A DNA stretch of 64,000 bases from JAQUGA01 sp964521105 (GTDB lineage Bacteria > Bacteroidota > Bacteroidia > Bacteroidales > WCHB1-69): contig CAZFPO010000005.1 in assembly GCA_964521105.1 (NCBI GenBank), positions 1 to 64,000 of the forward strand. The letters run 5' to 3'. The notes beneath the pieces were generated by a model that saw nothing but the letters and a program-made list of their open reading frames with translations, was not told where the DNA came from and did not search any database. Shown one piece after another: positions 8,257 through 17,702 of this stretch. The position numbers were made by a program, and so were the translations under genes. Within the stretch, counting starts at the first letter, position 1. Every line of letters starts with the position of its first letter.

Positions 8257-9030
8257 TTATTCCTCCAAAGTTTTATTGTTATTCTTCTTATTTACAATTA
8301 ATTCGCTGGGTTTAAAAACATATCGAACTTCTATTCCAAAATAATCGCCAATTGTTTTGGTTACCACCTTATTTATCGATTTTGAAGTACTTAAGTTGTA
8401 ATAATTTAAGTTAGTTTGATATAATTCGGCAAATAAATGATAAACAGGTCCGACATAAAAATATCCACTATTTTTCGAACGATATTCAAACCCCACAGCT
8501 CCTTTAAATGTAGGTATAATGGTGCCTTTTCGTTGCGAAAATTGTTCAAAACTATAAATAGTTGAACCGGTAATGTTTTTTTTATCATTTCGTGTATACA
8601 AATTGCTGGGAATTAGTTGAAGAGATGTTCCAACTGATTGCCCCATGAAAATTTTTTCGGATAATTTTATATAAAAAGTTATTGTAAATGGTATTTCAAA
8701 ATTATCGGCTTCAAAATTAATTTTATCTTTAAAACTGCCATCTTCAACCGATACTAAAAAATTTCGGGAAACATAATTTATACCCGTTTCAACCGAAAAT
8801 TTAGGGGTCAGTTCTACCGATAAATGTGTTCCTAATGTAAATCCCGAAAGAGGCTTTGATGTAAATTTTACAGATTCTCGCATAATTTCGCTTGAGCGAA
8901 TTCTAAACATTTCGAGGGGGATAATTGGCTCAACATGAACTCCAAAGGTAGCCCACTTTTTTTGTGCGTGTGTTTTCGTGCTCAATATCAAAATAATAAG
9001 CAATACGATATAAAACTTAAAACTTTTCAC
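8257..9030 (-). CDS. Outer-membrane beta-barrel protein, PorT-like
   Basis: A 257-residue exported protein. A signal peptide (ends KTHAQ) precedes amphipathic strands such as FTLGTHLSVELTPKFSVETG and GAVGFEYRSKNSGYFYVG, a pattern typical of 8-12-strand Bacteroidota barrels in the outer-membrane-beta-brl/PorT group. The tail after the last strand is Asn/Lys-rich. No catalytic motif is seen and no function can be given. The minus-strand promoter box TATATTTG lies at 9048-9055, about 18 bp upstream of the start. Confidence 0.75.
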   Translation of the reverse strand: MKSFKFYIVLLIILILSTKTHAQKKWATFGVHVEPIIPLEMFRIRSSEIMRESVKFTSKPLSGFTLGTHLSVELTPKFSVETGINYVSRNFLVSVEDGSFKDKINFEADNFEIPFTITFYIKLSEKIFMGQSVGTSLQLIPSNLYTRNDKKNITGSTIYSFEQFSQRKGTIIPTFKGAVGFEYRSKNSGYFYVGPVYHLFAELYQTNLNYYNLSTSKSINKVVTKTIGDYFGIEVRYVFKPSELIVNKKNNNKTLEE

Positions 9031-9047
9031 AATTCCTATTTAAATTG

Positions 9048-9055
9048 CAAATATA
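9048..9055 (-). promoter_or_regulatory. -7 promoter box for the beta-barrel gene
   Basis: Minus-strand TATATTTGC fits TAnnTTTG and lies 17 bp before the ATG at 9030. Confidence 0.5.
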
Positions 9056-9093
9056 AATGAAACACTTTATTTATAAGTAAGAAAGTTTGTGTT

Positions 9094-10032
9094 TTATGTT
9101 TTTGTAACTAAATCCTTTTGCTTTGACATGATTTTATATAATAATCCCAATCGGACACTTAGGTAATCATTGTCGTGTACTCCATATTCAAAAAGTGATT
9201 CTAAATTAATTTTTTGATTTATATTATACCTTACTAAACTTCTAATAACCCATGGCTTATCTCCGTTACCTATATATCCCTGATAGGACGCTGTTTGAAT
9301 CGAAATAAGTACTCTTTTTAACTTATAATCTGTACCAGCCGAAAACATGTATGCATCGTTTTGTCGATTGTCATCTCTATTTGTTTGCCAACAATAAAAA
9401 CCTCCCGAACAATACATTCTAATATAATTTTCGTTATTCTTTGATACAAATATATTTTTTCCAAAACTTAAATCGAAAAAATATCCTGGAGCATCGGTAT
9501 ATCGTGCATGACTTAAATTTGTACCCGATGCAGTTCGCAATCCCAACCTTAAAGCCATATCGGGTAACTTTTTTCGACCGCTAAAAAGTTGAATATTGTT
9601 AATTACATAAATATCGCCACCAGCAATGCCTGAACCTTGTTTTTTAAAAGTACGTCTTTCAATTCTTAAACTCGAATCGGTATTATAAAATTCAATAGGT
9701 ACAACGTAACATTCGATATTTACTCGTTTTTTAACTATTGGAATTTCAATCCGTGAAAACAAATTTGTAGTTGGGTCTTGTTTATTGTAATGATATTCGC
9801 CAGCTAACATAATTTCCGTGTTTTCGCAGATTAATCCATTTTTAACATCAGGAATGGGTAACGCATTTGGTCCAAAGTACTTGGCAGAATATCGCATGTA
9901 TTTTGACCAGTGGGTGCGACCATCCCAATTATTATATGGGTCGCTTAAATCATTATCGGCTTGTGAGAAAAGCTTGATACCTAAGAAAAATAAAGATGAA
10001 ATAAGAAATATTCTTATGACCAAATGATTCAT
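9094..10032 (-). CDS. Exported protein of unknown function, probably outer membrane
   Basis: 312 aa with a signal peptide (ends KLFSQ) and a conserved-looking N-terminal stretch WDGRTHWSKYMRYSAKYFGP. The second half is made of alternating strands, e.g. DMALRLGLRTASGT and KINLESLFEYGVHDN, that end in a barrel-like pattern (YLSVRLGLLYKIM). I recognise no enzyme motif. It is likely a Bacteroidota-specific outer-membrane protein. Transcription runs away from lepA, with which it shares a short divergent intergenic region (10033-10127). Confidence 0.7.
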   Translation of the reverse strand: MNHLVIRIFLISSLFFLGIKLFSQADNDLSDPYNNWDGRTHWSKYMRYSAKYFGPNALPIPDVKNGLICENTEIMLAGEYHYNKQDPTTNLFSRIEIPIVKKRVNIECYVVPIEFYNTDSSLRIERRTFKKQGSGIAGGDIYVINNIQLFSGRKKLPDMALRLGLRTASGTNLSHARYTDAPGYFFDLSFGKNIFVSKNNENYIRMYCSGGFYCWQTNRDDNRQNDAYMFSAGTDYKLKRVLISIQTASYQGYIGNGDKPWVIRSLVRYNINQKINLESLFEYGVHDNDYLSVRLGLLYKIMSKQKDLVTKT

Positions 10033-10088
10033 TTTTTGTCAGTGTGTGAAATTTTCCTTTTGCGAAAATACAAAAAAAGTATAAATGA

Positions 10089-10121
10089 TTGCTGAAAATT
10101 TCACTAAAAACACTACTTTTG
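10089..10121 (+). promoter_or_regulatory. lepA promoter with very short leader
   Basis: TACTTTTG (10114-10121) fits the -7 consensus, with a TTG (10089-10091) 22 bp upstream as a poor -33. The ATG of lepA begins only 6 bp after the -7 box, so the transcript should be nearly or fully leaderless. Confidence 0.6.
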
Positions 10122-10127
10122 CAAACT

Positions 10128-11915
10128 ATGAAAAATATCCGAAATTTTTGCATTATAGCTCACATCGATCACGGCAAAAGTACTCTTGCCGACCGTTTAC
10201 TTGATTACACAAACACAATCAAGGAAAAAGACAGAATGGAACAAGTCCTCGATAATATGGATTTAGAGAGGGAAAGAGGAATAACTATAAAAAGCCATGC
10301 TATTCAAATGGAATATGAATTGAATGGTGAAAAGTATATTTTTAATTTAATTGACACACCTGGACATGTTGATTTTTCGTATGAAGTGTCACGCTCGATT
10401 GCTGCCTGCGAAGGTGCTTTGCTTGTAGTTGATGCAACGCAAGGAATTCAAGCTCAAACCATTTCAAATTTGTATTTAGCCATTGAAAATGACTTGGAAA
10501 TAATTCCTGTGCTTAATAAAATGGACATGGAAAGTGCTATGCCCGAAGAAGTTAAAGACCAAATTGTTGATTTAATTGGTTGTAAACGAACTGATATTAT
10601 TGAGGCAAGTGGTAAAACCGGTTACGGTGTTGATTTAATTATGGAGGCAATTGTTGATAGAATTCCAGCTCCAGTGGGTAACGAAAATGAACCTCTTCAA
10701 GCACTAATTTTCGATTCTGTTTTTAATTCATATCGTGGAATAATTGCTTATTTCAGAATTAAAAATGGGATTATTAAAAAAGGAGATTTTGTAAAATTTA
10801 TTGCCACAGGTAAAGAATATTATGCTGATGAAATAGGCACGCTTAAACTCACAATGGAGCCAAAAAATATTTTAAAAGCAGGAGATGTTGGTTATATTAT
10901 TTCTGGAATTAAAACTTCTAAAGAGGTAAAAGTTGGTGACACTATAACTCATGTTGCAAACCCAACACAAGAACATATTGCAGGTTTTCAGAATGTTAAA
11001 CCCATGGTTTTTGCAGGTGTTTATCCTGTTGATGCCGACGATTACGAGGATTTACGCTCATCGTTAGAAAAATTGCAGTTAAACGATGCCTCACTTTCGT
11101 TTGAACCCGAATCGTCTGCTGCTCTTGGTTTTGGTTTTCGTTGCGGATTTCTTGGATTACTTCACATGGAAATTGTTCAAGAACGCTTGGATAGAGAATT
11201 CGATATGGATGTAATTGCCACTGTACCTAACGTTTCGTTTAAAGTTATTACAACAAAAGGTGAAACTATCGAAGTCCATAATCCATCGGGCATGCCAGTT
11301 CCAAGCATTATTGAACATATTGAAGAACCATATATTAACGCTCAGGTAATTACAAAAGCTGAATATTTAGGCGGTGTAATGAAACTTTGTATTGATAAAA
11401 GGGGAGTCCTGAAAAATCAAGTTTACCTCACAAGTAATAGAATTGAACTAACTTTTGATATGCCTCTGAGCGAAATCGTTATCGATTTTTATGATAAACT
11501 AAAAAGTATTTCTAAAGGTTACGCATCTTTTGATTATCACATAACCGATTATAAACCAGCCAAATTAGTAAAATTAGACATTCTTTTAAATGGGGATTCG
11601 GTAGATGCCTTATCCTGTTTAATTCATATTGATAATGCACACTCTTTTGGTCGTAGAATTTGTGAAAAACTAAAAGAATTAATCCCTCGTCAACAGTTTG
11701 ATATTGCAATACAAGGAGCTATAGGAGCAAAAATTATATCCCGCGAAACCGTTAAAGCTCTTCGAAAAGATGTTACAGCCAAATGTTACGGTGGTGATAT
11801 TACTCGTAAACGAAAACTATTGGATAAACAAAAGAAAGGCAAGAAACGAATGAGACAAATTGGTAATGTTGAAGTTCCTCAAACGGCTTTTCTTGCAGTT
11901 CTTAAACTCGACTAA
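10128..11915 (+). CDS. lepA: Elongation factor 4 (LepA) GTPase
   Basis: A ribosome-binding translational GTPase of 595 aa (E. coli LepA is 599). G1 is AHIDHGKSTL, G3 DTPGH, G4 NKMD. The middle holds GFGFRCGFLGLLHMEI, and the C-terminal LepA-specific domain ends KKGKKRMRQIGNVEVPQ. The ATG at 10128 (MKNIRNFCIIAHIDHG) is chosen over an upstream TTG at 10089 because the promoter box lies between them and because family proteins begin just before the IRNFxIIAHIDHG motif. Role from family knowledge: acts on stalled or initiating ribosomes, notably under ionic or cold stress. Confidence 0.97.
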   Translation: MKNIRNFCIIAHIDHGKSTLADRLLDYTNTIKEKDRMEQVLDNMDLERERGITIKSHAIQMEYELNGEKYIFNLIDTPGHVDFSYEVSRSIAACEGALLVVDATQGIQAQTISNLYLAIENDLEIIPVLNKMDMESAMPEEVKDQIVDLIGCKRTDIIEASGKTGYGVDLIMEAIVDRIPAPVGNENEPLQALIFDSVFNSYRGIIAYFRIKNGIIKKGDFVKFIATGKEYYADEIGTLKLTMEPKNILKAGDVGYIISGIKTSKEVKVGDTITHVANPTQEHIAGFQNVKPMVFAGVYPVDADDYEDLRSSLEKLQLNDASLSFEPESSAALGFGFRCGFLGLLHMEIVQERLDREFDMDVIATVPNVSFKVITTKGETIEVHNPSGMPVPSIIEHIEEPYINAQVITKAEYLGGVMKLCIDKRGVLKNQVYLTSNRIELTFDMPLSEIVIDFYDKLKSISKGYASFDYHITDYKPAKLVKLDILLNGDSVDALSCLIHIDNAHSFGRRICEKLKELIPRQQFDIAIQGAIGAKIISRETVKALRKDVTAKCYGGDITRKRKLLDKQKKGKKRMRQIGNVEVPQTAFLAVLKLD

Positions 11916-11971
11916 ATATCACTTTTTCAAATACTTAAATTGTAATTTTTTGTCACAATGAGTTTCTTTCT

Positions 11972-12892
11972 ATGGATAATTTTGCAAACCAGCACAAACT
12001 TATAGAAGGGGAGTGGTACTCACTCAAAATCCTTAAACTTATTGAATTTGAAAATGAGTGGTTTTATTTACTAGAAACTCCTTTTAAAACTCGCATCACA
12101 ATTCCTGCAGAACCATACAAAAACTATTCATTTACAATAGGAGAGGAGATTCGCTGTAAAGTAGATAAAGTTAGCTGTAGTGGTAAAATATATTTAGAAC
12201 CCGAACATCCATTTTATAAAGCAGGATTCATTTATTCGTTTGAATTTGCCAAAATTATTGAGGTGGATAGTTTATATGGTGGCAAAATAACTATTTCATA
12301 CTATAAAGACAAACTTAATAATTTAATCGAAATTCCTATATGGATACCACCAAAAAATATTGAGAATCCTATCGATTTAAAGATACTGCGAATTAAAAAA
12401 GCTCAAATTATTGCTTTTCCAACTCAAAGTCCTTACATTACTGAATATAGCGACAATCAAGAACTTGAACTTACATTTTTCGAAAAGTTTATCAATCAAT
12501 ATGGTGAAATCGAATACATTGTGTTCGACCAATATGGTGGCTGGAATATAATTCCTGCAAAATATTTTTCAACTATCGAAATACCTAAAAATTCAAAATT
12601 AAATGCAATTGCTGTTAAACATCCTACTAATAGTTATTTTTACATTCAGCCCGAGCATCCAATTTATAAAAATGGTAATGCATATCCGTTTGTTGTTACC
12701 GATGTGAAAATTAACACTAATACACTTAATAGCAATAATATACCTGAAATTGTAGTAAGTTTAAAAGATAATATTTACAGCAATTACAAACTTGTTTCAT
12801 TTATCGAAAATCCTCCAAAAATTGGGGAAACAATATTGTTAATAACTTTGGGGATAAGAAAAGGTGTATTACACTTGCATTTGCCAAAATAA
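11972..12892 (+). CDS. Repeat protein of unknown function (possible OB-like units)
   Basis: A 306-residue protein without signal peptide. It shows an internal repeat: KIYLEPEHPFYKAGFIYSF (about 70-90) recurs as FYIQPEHPIYKNGNAYPF (about 225-245), each preceded by a stretch like GEEIRCKVDKV. A middle unit (about 100-200) seems more diverged. Beta-strand-rich units of roughly 70 residues that contain a C-x-V-D-x-V strand recall S1/OB folds, but I do not recognise the family. Lying between lepA and rel it may be cytoplasmic and nucleic-acid linked; that is inference. No close promoter box is certain. Confidence 0.72.
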   Translation: MDNFANQHKLIEGEWYSLKILKLIEFENEWFYLLETPFKTRITIPAEPYKNYSFTIGEEIRCKVDKVSCSGKIYLEPEHPFYKAGFIYSFEFAKIIEVDSLYGGKITISYYKDKLNNLIEIPIWIPPKNIENPIDLKILRIKKAQIIAFPTQSPYITEYSDNQELELTFFEKFINQYGEIEYIVFDQYGGWNIIPAKYFSTIEIPKNSKLNAIAVKHPTNSYFYIQPEHPIYKNGNAYPFVVTDVKINTNTLNSNNIPEIVVSLKDNIYSNYKLVSFIENPPKIGETILLITLGIRKGVLHLHLPK

Positions 12893-12956
12893 AGTACTAT
12901 ATTTATAATCGTCAAACAATACATTATTTATCTTTCGTTAAACTAAAAAATTGCGA

Positions 12957-15128
12957 ATGAAATATAGCCCACTTCAGTGTTTATATCGCTCTATCCTGAA
13001 TAGTCCTAGAATCAGAGGAAACAAAGAATATTCAGATATAATTGGAAAAGTAGTTCGTTTAAGTGCTAAACTATACGAAAAAGAGACCTTAAAAAACGGA
13101 CAGCCATACTTGTGCAAACCTCTAACTATTGCTCAAATATGCGTGGATGAATTAGGATTAAGTTATCAATCGGTTTGTGCTGTATTGCTATATCATGCGG
13201 TTGAAGATAATAAGATAAGTATTGAACAGCTTAAAATTGATATTGGCGAAAAAGCAACAGGTATTATTAAAGGCAGATTGCGAATATCCAGTTTACAAAA
13301 TGAAAAAGCTTACATTCAATCGGATCAGTTTCGCAAATTATTTATTACGTTATGTGAAGATATTCGAGTTGTTTTAACCAAACTTGCAGATTTATTATTT
13401 AGCTTGCGTAATGCTTCGATGTATGATGAAGATTTAAGACAAAAACTAGCTTTAGATGCAACCATATTGTATGCTCCAATGGCGCATCGTTTAGGATTGT
13501 ATAAAGTCAAACTCGAAATGGAAGATTTATCGTTGAAAATTTCTAAACCAACCGAATATGAGCAAATTGAAATCAAGCTTCAAGAAACTAGCAAAGCTCG
13601 AGAATCGTATGTGGATAAATTTATTATTCCTATTGAAGATAGTTTAAAGTTAACTGGATTAAAGTTCGACATTAAATATCGAACTAAATCTGTAAACTCT
13701 ATCTATCAAAAAATGCTTAAACAAAAAGTAGAATTTGAAGGTGTTTATGATGTTTTTGCAGTTCGTATTATTATCGATTGTTCGTATGAAGATGAAAAAC
13801 CATTTTGCTGGAGAGTTTATTCATCAATTACCGATAAATATACTCCAAATCCATCACGATTAAGAGATTGGATTTCCATACCAAAATCAACTGGTTACGA
13901 ATCATTGCACACAACAGTAATGGGACCCGAAGGAAAATGGGTGGAAATTCAAATTCGCTCCAAACGTATGGACGAAATTGCTGAAAAAGGTATTGCAGCC
14001 CATTGGAAATATAAAGGCATAAAAGCTGGAAAAACAATTGATGCATATTTAGGACAAATTCGTGAATTACTCGAAACCATCTCAAATACCGAAGGAGATG
14101 TTGTTAATCAGTTTATTATGGATGTGAAAACAGATGAAATATTTGTTTTTACACCCAAAGGCGACTTGAAATCAATGCAAAAAGGTTCCACCGTGCTCGA
14201 TTTTGCTTTTGAAGTCCATACACAAGTTGGGGCTAAGTGCGTGGGCGCTAAAGTAAATGGTAAAGCCGTAAAACTTCGACATATTGTTGAAAACGGGGAT
14301 CAAGTAGAAATTATTACCTCTAAAAATCAAAAACCAACCAACGATTGGCAAAATATTGTTACAACTACTAAAGCTCAAGCAACTATCCGACGACTTTTGC
14401 AGGAAGAAAAATTAAAAGAATCGGAGATTGGTAAAGAAAATTTTGATCGCAAATTTAAAAATTGGAAAATTGATATTGATAGTCAATCCATTAATAAAAT
14501 TTTATCGCATTTTAAAATTAAAACGGCAAACGATTTTTATTACTTAATTGGAATTGAAAGAATTGATTTACAAGATGTTAAAGAATTCATTCAAGCAATT
14601 CAACTTCAACCAAATCACGAAAATAAAGATTTTCAAGGTGTTACGAAATTTAAAGCCAATGGTAAACCATCCTCAAATTTACTTACAATAGATGAAAGTT
14701 TAAAAGATATTAACTATCATTTTGCCAGCTGTTGTAATCCAATTAAAGGGGATAATATTGCTGGTTTTGTTAGTATTGGTAAAGGAATTACCATTCATCG
14801 TACCAATTGCAAAAACTTTATTCAATTAGCTCAAAAATTTCCATATCGAATTCAAGAAGCAATATGGCAGTTAGGAGGTGATGATAAATCATTTGTAGCC
14901 ACATTAAAAGTTACTGGGAACGATCAAGTTGGAATTTTAAACAACATCTCTGAAGTAATCTCTACGGAATTGAAAATTAATATGCAATCGTTAACGGTGA
15001 ATTCTCGTGGTGGATTATTTGAAGGTGTTTTTAAAATTGTAGTTAATGATACTAAAATGATGGAAACTTTAGTTCATCGACTGCAACGAGTCAAAGGCGT
15101 ATTGAAAGTTAATAGAGTAAATAATTGA
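12957..15128 (+). CDS. RelA/SpoT-family (p)ppGpp synthetase with degenerate hydrolase domain
   Basis: A long Rel protein of about 723 aa. The N-terminal HD region is clearly broken: the HD pair in the normal LLHDVVED motif reads LLYHAVED (79-84) and the ADRLHNMRT motif reads ADLLFSLRN, so hydrolase activity is unlikely. The synthetase domain is kept (VYDVFAVRIII, PKSTGYESLHTTV, EIQIRSKRMDEIAEKG, AAHWKYKG). TGS (EIFVFTPKGDL), zinc-finger (FASCCNPIKGD...HRTNCKNF) and C-terminal ACT domains follow. It is therefore RelA-like rather than bifunctional. The ATG at 12957 is used; an in-frame TTG at 12951 is less likely. Confidence 0.92.
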   Translation: MKYSPLQCLYRSILNSPRIRGNKEYSDIIGKVVRLSAKLYEKETLKNGQPYLCKPLTIAQICVDELGLSYQSVCAVLLYHAVEDNKISIEQLKIDIGEKATGIIKGRLRISSLQNEKAYIQSDQFRKLFITLCEDIRVVLTKLADLLFSLRNASMYDEDLRQKLALDATILYAPMAHRLGLYKVKLEMEDLSLKISKPTEYEQIEIKLQETSKARESYVDKFIIPIEDSLKLTGLKFDIKYRTKSVNSIYQKMLKQKVEFEGVYDVFAVRIIIDCSYEDEKPFCWRVYSSITDKYTPNPSRLRDWISIPKSTGYESLHTTVMGPEGKWVEIQIRSKRMDEIAEKGIAAHWKYKGIKAGKTIDAYLGQIRELLETISNTEGDVVNQFIMDVKTDEIFVFTPKGDLKSMQKGSTVLDFAFEVHTQVGAKCVGAKVNGKAVKLRHIVENGDQVEIITSKNQKPTNDWQNIVTTTKAQATIRRLLQEEKLKESEIGKENFDRKFKNWKIDIDSQSINKILSHFKIKTANDFYYLIGIERIDLQDVKEFIQAIQLQPNHENKDFQGVTKFKANGKPSSNLLTIDESLKDINYHFASCCNPIKGDNIAGFVSIGKGITIHRTNCKNFIQLAQKFPYRIQEAIWQLGGDDKSFVATLKVTGNDQVGILNNISEVISTELKINMQSLTVNSRGGLFEGVFKIVVNDTKMMETLVHRLQRVKGVLKVNRVNN

Positions 15129-15249
15129 TTTTTCAATTCAATTTACGGGTAAATGTGGGTATTCAAAAATTAATAAAAAAGTCCGATAATTAATATTATG
15201 TTAAGTAGGTTTTTTTATATTCAAATTCCAATACGTATTCCTTTCTAAT

Positions 15250-16422
15250 TTATTTTTTAAGCTCTTCTATCCTTTTAAGGGTATTTTGAGCATCTTCATT
15301 ATGTTCAAATGTTATATAATAGTAATACAGAATTGAAAGAAGTTGAAGGTTATCTGGCTCAATTTGTAAGCAAACATTCAGATATGGTTTAGCTTTTCCT
15401 ATCCACGAAATTCGTTCTAAATTTTTTTCATCTATAGTATAATGCTCTAGATTTTGTTTTAAAGCAATATCATTGGATAATTGTGCATAACGATTAAAAT
15501 AAAGCACAGCAATATTATAATTGTATTTATATTCATTTGGCAAAAAATCAATTGCAAGTTTGTAATTTTTTTCAGCTTGTTTAAAGTTTCCTTTTTTCTC
15601 GTACAATACTCCTAGGTTATAGTATATTTCGGGAGAATTATTTTGATGAACAATTATTGAACTTAAAATATCAATACATTTATTCGTATCTTTTTTAAAA
15701 TTATAAACATTATATGCTTGCATTAGAAATGTTAACGAATCCTTAAAAACTGGATATGCACTATCAATTATTTTTATGGCAGAATCTATTTTATTGTCTT
15801 TAACATATGCTTCAGTTAATAATACGTATGAGTTTACTTTAGTTGGATTTAATTCAATAACTTGCATAAAATACTTTTGAGCCAATGTATAATATTCTTT
15901 TTTCATAGCACTTAAACCTGCTCCTAATGCCGAAATGTAATTTTTACGATAGGCTAAACCTTTTTCATAAGCTTCTAACGATTTTATCCATTCTTTCATT
16001 TCGAAATATGACTTTCCTCTGGAGTTAATTACATCTACGCAGTATTGTATGCCAATTTGTGGATTTTTTATTTCTAATTCTTCAAACGATTTAAATTTGT
16101 CGTAAGCTAATGATTTGTAGAAAAATGCAACAGCACTATCAATTAAAACTACTGGACCAATTGATGTAGAGTCCATTTTTTGAAAGGAAACAATATTTTG
16201 AAGGGCAGAAAAAAAATCAATGTAAGCATGATGAAACTTAATTTTTCCATTTTTCATTAAATAAAGCTCCTCTCCCACTTTTACATAATCTTTTTGGTTA
16301 ACAGCCTTTATGATATTATTGATAATAAAAGCCGAATCAATTTTAGTTTTTGATTGAGAGCTACAAGTTTGTATAATAAAGAACAAACCAATAGTGATAA
16401 TAATAGATAGTTTTATTTTCAT
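15250..16422 (-). CDS. Exported TPR-repeat protein (paralogue of the next gene)
   Basis: 390 aa with a signal peptide (ends TCSSQS), then tetratricopeptide repeats, clearest at EIYYNLGVLYEKKGNFKQAE and SLEAYEKGLAYRKNYISALG. It is a diverged copy of the protein encoded at 16488-17660. Shared landmarks in the same order are IGIQYC/IGSQYC, GNFKQAEKNYKLAI/GNFEEAVKAYERAI, VLYFNRY/TVYFNKF and AKPYLNVC/ARPYLEKC. It probably works in the periplasm as a protein-protein scaffold. A hairpin separates it from the upstream copy, so it may be transcribed by read-through from the gyrA side. Confidence 0.8.
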   Translation of the reverse strand: MKIKLSIIITIGLFFIIQTCSSQSKTKIDSAFIINNIIKAVNQKDYVKVGEELYLMKNGKIKFHHAYIDFFSALQNIVSFQKMDSTSIGPVVLIDSAVAFFYKSLAYDKFKSFEELEIKNPQIGIQYCVDVINSRGKSYFEMKEWIKSLEAYEKGLAYRKNYISALGAGLSAMKKEYYTLAQKYFMQVIELNPTKVNSYVLLTEAYVKDNKIDSAIKIIDSAYPVFKDSLTFLMQAYNVYNFKKDTNKCIDILSSIIVHQNNSPEIYYNLGVLYEKKGNFKQAEKNYKLAIDFLPNEYKYNYNIAVLYFNRYAQLSNDIALKQNLEHYTIDEKNLERISWIGKAKPYLNVCLQIEPDNLQLLSILYYYYITFEHNEDAQNTLKRIEELKK

Positions 16423-16443
16423 AATGTTACATATTAGTTAAAA

Positions 16444-16470
16444 ATAATGCCGGATAAACCGGCATTATTT
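16444..16470 (-). terminator. Hairpin terminator between the TPR genes
   Basis: A perfect 11-bp stem (16444-16454 with 16460-16470), core GCCGG/CCGGC, loop ATAAA. On the minus strand it is followed by a short T run, so it may be only a partial terminator. Confidence 0.7.
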
Positions 16471-16487
16471 AGTTTAAATGAATTTTA

Positions 16488-17660
16488 TTAACCCCTAATT
16501 TCCTTCATTTTAGCATCAACTTCTTTTGCTTTATCCAACTCGTTCATTCTAGTATAAACTTGTTTAAGCATATATAAAGTATCATAATCTTTATCGTTTA
16601 AAGACCTACATTTTTCCAAATAAGGACGAGCTTTAACTAAATATTCATTAGCAGATTTTATCATTGAATCATATTGTGCTTGTTGATCCACAGGTAATTT
16701 TTCCGCAACTTCTTTCTCTTTTAAAAATTTATTGAAATAAACTGTGCCAAAATTAAATAATGCGTCAAAGTAATCAGGTTTTAATTCGATAGCTCTTTCG
16801 TAAGCTTTAACAGCTTCTTCAAAATTACCCATATCATTTAAAACTGTTCCGATATTAAAATAAACGATTGGATTATTTGGTTCTTTATCTTTAATTTTTT
16901 GCAATAAATCCAACGCCACCTTAGTTTGTCCTGCCCACAGATAAATATTAAATTTTTGAATCATAATACGACTAGTATCTGCAAACACTTTTTCGCCATT
17001 ATTAATAGTATTGATAGCTTTCGTTGTATCGTTTTCATCTTTATAAATATCGGATAAGAAAATATAAATATTGGGCTCATTGTATTTTGCACTTATTAAA
17101 CCATTAAAATATTGTTTAGCACTTTTATAGTTTTTCTTTTCGCCTTGAGGTTTTAATTTTTCCATATACATCGCAGCTAAAGCAGCCATATACATAGCTC
17201 CATTATCGGTTTTAATTCGGTTAGTTTTATCGAAATCGGCAAAAGCTTCGACAAATTTTTGGTTTTGATACGAAACTAAACCTCTATTAAAGTATAATGC
17301 TGCACAATATTGAGAACCTATAATTGGGCTACTAATATCTAGCATGTCGTTAGAAATTCCGCCGTCGATAGTGATAGCTTTTTGGTAAGATGCATAAGCA
17401 GTATCTAAAGCATTTTCCTTTAAGGTGTTAACAGTTGGGTCGGTTGAAGCAGCAATTTTATAATAAATATTTCCACGATAAAACCAAGTTCGAGCTTGAT
17501 CTTTTGTGTCAGGGTGTAGAGCTGCTTCTTCAATTGCCTCAAGGGCTTTGGCTATTTTACCTCTGCGATAATCTTGAAACGCATTGTTTATTTTTGATGA
17601 TTGAGCAAATCCAGTTGCAAACAATGCCAACATGGTAATTACGATTACTAATTTTTTCAT
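16488..17660 (-). CDS. Exported TPR-repeat protein
   Basis: 390 aa. The signal peptide ends ATGFAQ. At least five TPR units follow, best seen at NPIVYFNIGTVLNDMGNFEE and KAYERAIELKPDYFDALFNF. No catalytic motif is present. It begins 42 bp downstream of the gyrA stop on the same strand, so the two are probably co-transcribed, and it is followed by its own diverged copy. Function unknown; TPR proteins of this type in Bacteroidota are usually periplasmic or outer-membrane-associated scaffolds. Confidence 0.82.
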   Translation of the reverse strand: MKKLVIVITMLALFATGFAQSSKINNAFQDYRRGKIAKALEAIEEAALHPDTKDQARTWFYRGNIYYKIAASTDPTVNTLKENALDTAYASYQKAITIDGGISNDMLDISSPIIGSQYCAALYFNRGLVSYQNQKFVEAFADFDKTNRIKTDNGAMYMAALAAMYMEKLKPQGEKKNYKSAKQYFNGLISAKYNEPNIYIFLSDIYKDENDTTKAINTINNGEKVFADTSRIMIQKFNIYLWAGQTKVALDLLQKIKDKEPNNPIVYFNIGTVLNDMGNFEEAVKAYERAIELKPDYFDALFNFGTVYFNKFLKEKEVAEKLPVDQQAQYDSMIKSANEYLVKARPYLEKCRSLNDKDYDTLYMLKQVYTRMNELDKAKEVDAKMKEIRG

Positions 17661-17702
17661 GATTTTTTTATTTTACTAATCTATAAATTTATTTTTTTTT
17701 AG

